From Bacteroidia bacterium (GTDB lineage: Bacteria; Bacteroidota; Bacteroidia; Bacteroidales; CAJPTX01): a stretch of 7,603 nucleotides of DNA. A program made the position numbers and the translations under genes. Below are positions 6,721-7,603 of the stretch, in pieces; position 1 is the stretch's first letter; every line of letters begins with the position of its first letter. The notes under the pieces were generated by a model. The model was given only the letters and a program-made list of their open reading frames with translations, was not told the origin of the DNA and did not search any database. Location of the stretch: positions 1 to 7,603 of the forward strand of contig CAJPTS010000086.1 of the NCBI GenBank assembly GCA_905373625.1, given 5' to 3'.

Positions 6721-6728
6721 TATCTTTG
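6721..6728 (+). promoter_or_regulatory. Promoter -7 box TATCTTTG for rlmN
   Basis: This exact TAnnTTTG match lies in the 135-bp gap between the glycosyltransferase and rlmN. A TTTG at 6694-6697 lies 23 bases upstream, a little farther than usual. The predicted start near 6734 gives rlmN a leader of roughly 78 bases. Confidence 0.5.
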
Positions 6729-6736
6729 CGCCTACA

Positions 6737-6796
6737 ATGGCGAGCAAGCGATAGTAACGCGCCGTGCTTGTCAATCTGATTATTAGAGGCTCTAAT
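6737..6796 (+). promoter_or_regulatory. Structured leader of rlmN with a 5-codon reading frame
   Basis: Directly after the predicted start lies a short frame, ATG GCG AGC AAG CGA TAG (6737-6754; MASKR). CAAGC (6745-6749) can pair with GCTTG (6766-6770). A perfect dyad, ATTAGAG-G-CTCTAAT, occupies 6782-6796 and ends 15 bases before the rlmN ATG. These could be a leader peptide and operator or hairpin elements, or chance. No known riboswitch or leader is recognised. Confidence 0.25.
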
Positions 6797-6811
6797 TCGC
6801 ATATACAGTAG

Positions 6812-7603
6812 ATGGCGCAAGACACACTCCCCTTACTTGGTAGAAGCTATGCAGAACTGCAAACACTGGTGACCACGGTGCACTACCCGCGTTTTACAGC
6901 CAAGCAGTTGTGCGAATGGCTTTACCAAAAGCAGGTTACTACATTTGAGGCTATGACAAATTTGTCAAAAGCCATCCGTGCCGATCTGGGCGAGAAATAT
7001 ATTCTAGGGCGATCAGAAGCTATACAGGTGCACACATCACAAGATGGTACGCGTAAGTATCTTTTTGCAGCTAATGCAGGGCGTACAGTAGAAACAGCGA
7101 TGATCCCCGACGCAGACAGGCGCACGCTTTGTGTATCGAGCCAAGTCGGCTGCCGTATGCATTGCCAATTCTGTGCCACGGGGCTGCAACCGTGGGGAGG
7201 CAATCTCTCAGCTGCGCAGATACTTAATCAAATACTCAGCGTAGACGAACACGTCGAGCTCACCAACCTCGTCTTTATGGGCATGGGTGAACCATTAGAC
7301 AATATAGACGAACTTTTACGTGTACTGAATATACTCACTGCCGACTGGGGATTCGCCATGAGTCCGCGGCGCATTACAGTATCTACGGTGGGAATACGTA
7401 AAGGACTGGAGCGCTTCTTGAAGGAAAGCGAGGCGCACTTAGCCATTAGCTTACACACGCCTTTTGAAGAGGAGCGTCGCGAGCTCGTACCAGCCAGTGG
7501 CGGGCTTTCTCTCAGAGAGCTTTTTTCACTCCTGCGAACCGTGAACTGGCGCGGGCAGCGCAAACTCTCCTTCGAATATGTAGTTTTGGCTGGGGTTAAT
7601 GAC
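6812..7603 (+). CDS. rlmN: 23S rRNA (adenine(2503)-C(2))-methyltransferase RlmN, N-terminal part
   Basis: The frame stays open for 264 residues to the window edge. Full-length RlmN is about 340-400 residues, so the C-terminal part is missing. RlmN is a cytoplasmic radical-SAM enzyme that methylates C2 of A2503 in 23S rRNA (and A37 of some tRNAs). The iron-sulfur cluster motif CRMHCQFC gives C114, C118 and C121. C107, exactly seven residues earlier in LCVSSQVGC, matches the mechanistic cysteine C118 of the E. coli enzyme. GMGEP (157-161), RRITVSTVG (186-194), LAISLH (210-215) and SFEYVVLAGVND (253-264) are family landmarks. The second mechanistic cysteine lies beyond the edge. A TAG stop immediately precedes the ATG in frame (6809-6811), so the start cannot be farther upstream. 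There is no clear Shine-Dalgarno. Cfr is a relative, but housekeeping RlmN is much more likely. Confidence 0.93.
   Translation, partial: MAQDTLPLLGRSYAELQTLVTTVHYPRFTAKQLCEWLYQKQVTTFEAMTNLSKAIRADLGEKYILGRSEAIQVHTSQDGTRKYLFAANAGRTVETAMIPDADRRTLCVSSQVGCRMHCQFCATGLQPWGGNLSAAQILNQILSVDEHVELTNLVFMGMGEPLDNIDELLRVLNILTADWGFAMSPRRITVSTVGIRKGLERFLKESEAHLAISLHTPFEEERRELVPASGGLSLRELFSLLRTVNWRGQRKLSFEYVVLAGVND

Noticed and set aside
1..7603. CRISPR arrays, tRNA or rRNA genes, insertion sequences, attachment sites
   Set aside because: I saw no regularly spaced repeats, tRNA cloverleaf, rRNA segments, transposase motifs or terminal inverted repeats with target duplications.

Overview
The window looks like a piece of a Bacteroidota chromosome, most likely Bacteroidales. 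The reasons are the TAnnTTTG promoter boxes in the gaps between genes, a DUF1703-type AAA-ATPase of the kind common in that group, and secreted proteins with Bacteroidota-like signal peptides. GC content is moderate and the gaps are AT-rich. I cannot name the genus from sequence alone.

Layout. Positions 1-629 (minus strand) hold the N-terminal 209 residues of an AAA-ATPase-like protein that runs off the left edge. A 484-bp divergent gap follows (630-1113). It has two well-formed Bacteroidota-type promoters reading rightward: one at 755-785 with no obvious gene directly behind it, and one at 1045-1076 directly in front of the next gene. Positions 1114-5518 hold three tightly packed genes: an RND/MMPL-superfamily inner-membrane exporter, a periplasmic LolA-like protein, and an outer-membrane beta-barrel of DUF1302 type. 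A strong hairpin at 5589-5623 probably ends this operon. A family 2 glycosyltransferase (5651-6676) comes next. After a 135-bp gap with its own promoter-like box and small dyads, the first 264 residues of rlmN (23S rRNA A2503 methyltransferase) begin at 6812 and run off the right edge.

How the genes fit together. The three-gene operon is the most interesting element. It supplies one component for each compartment (inner membrane, periplasm, outer membrane). I infer a dedicated trans-envelope route for a hydrophobic cargo such as a lipid, lipoprotein or lipid-linked pigment. The cargo is not revealed by the sequence. The glycosyltransferase might act on cell-surface glycans or on that cargo, but it sits behind a terminator-like hairpin and has its own promoter-like box, so a link is only a possibility. 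The ATPase and rlmN appear functionally unrelated.

Limits: both end genes are partial. Family assignments come from motif recognition, and RNA and promoter calls come from reading by eye.
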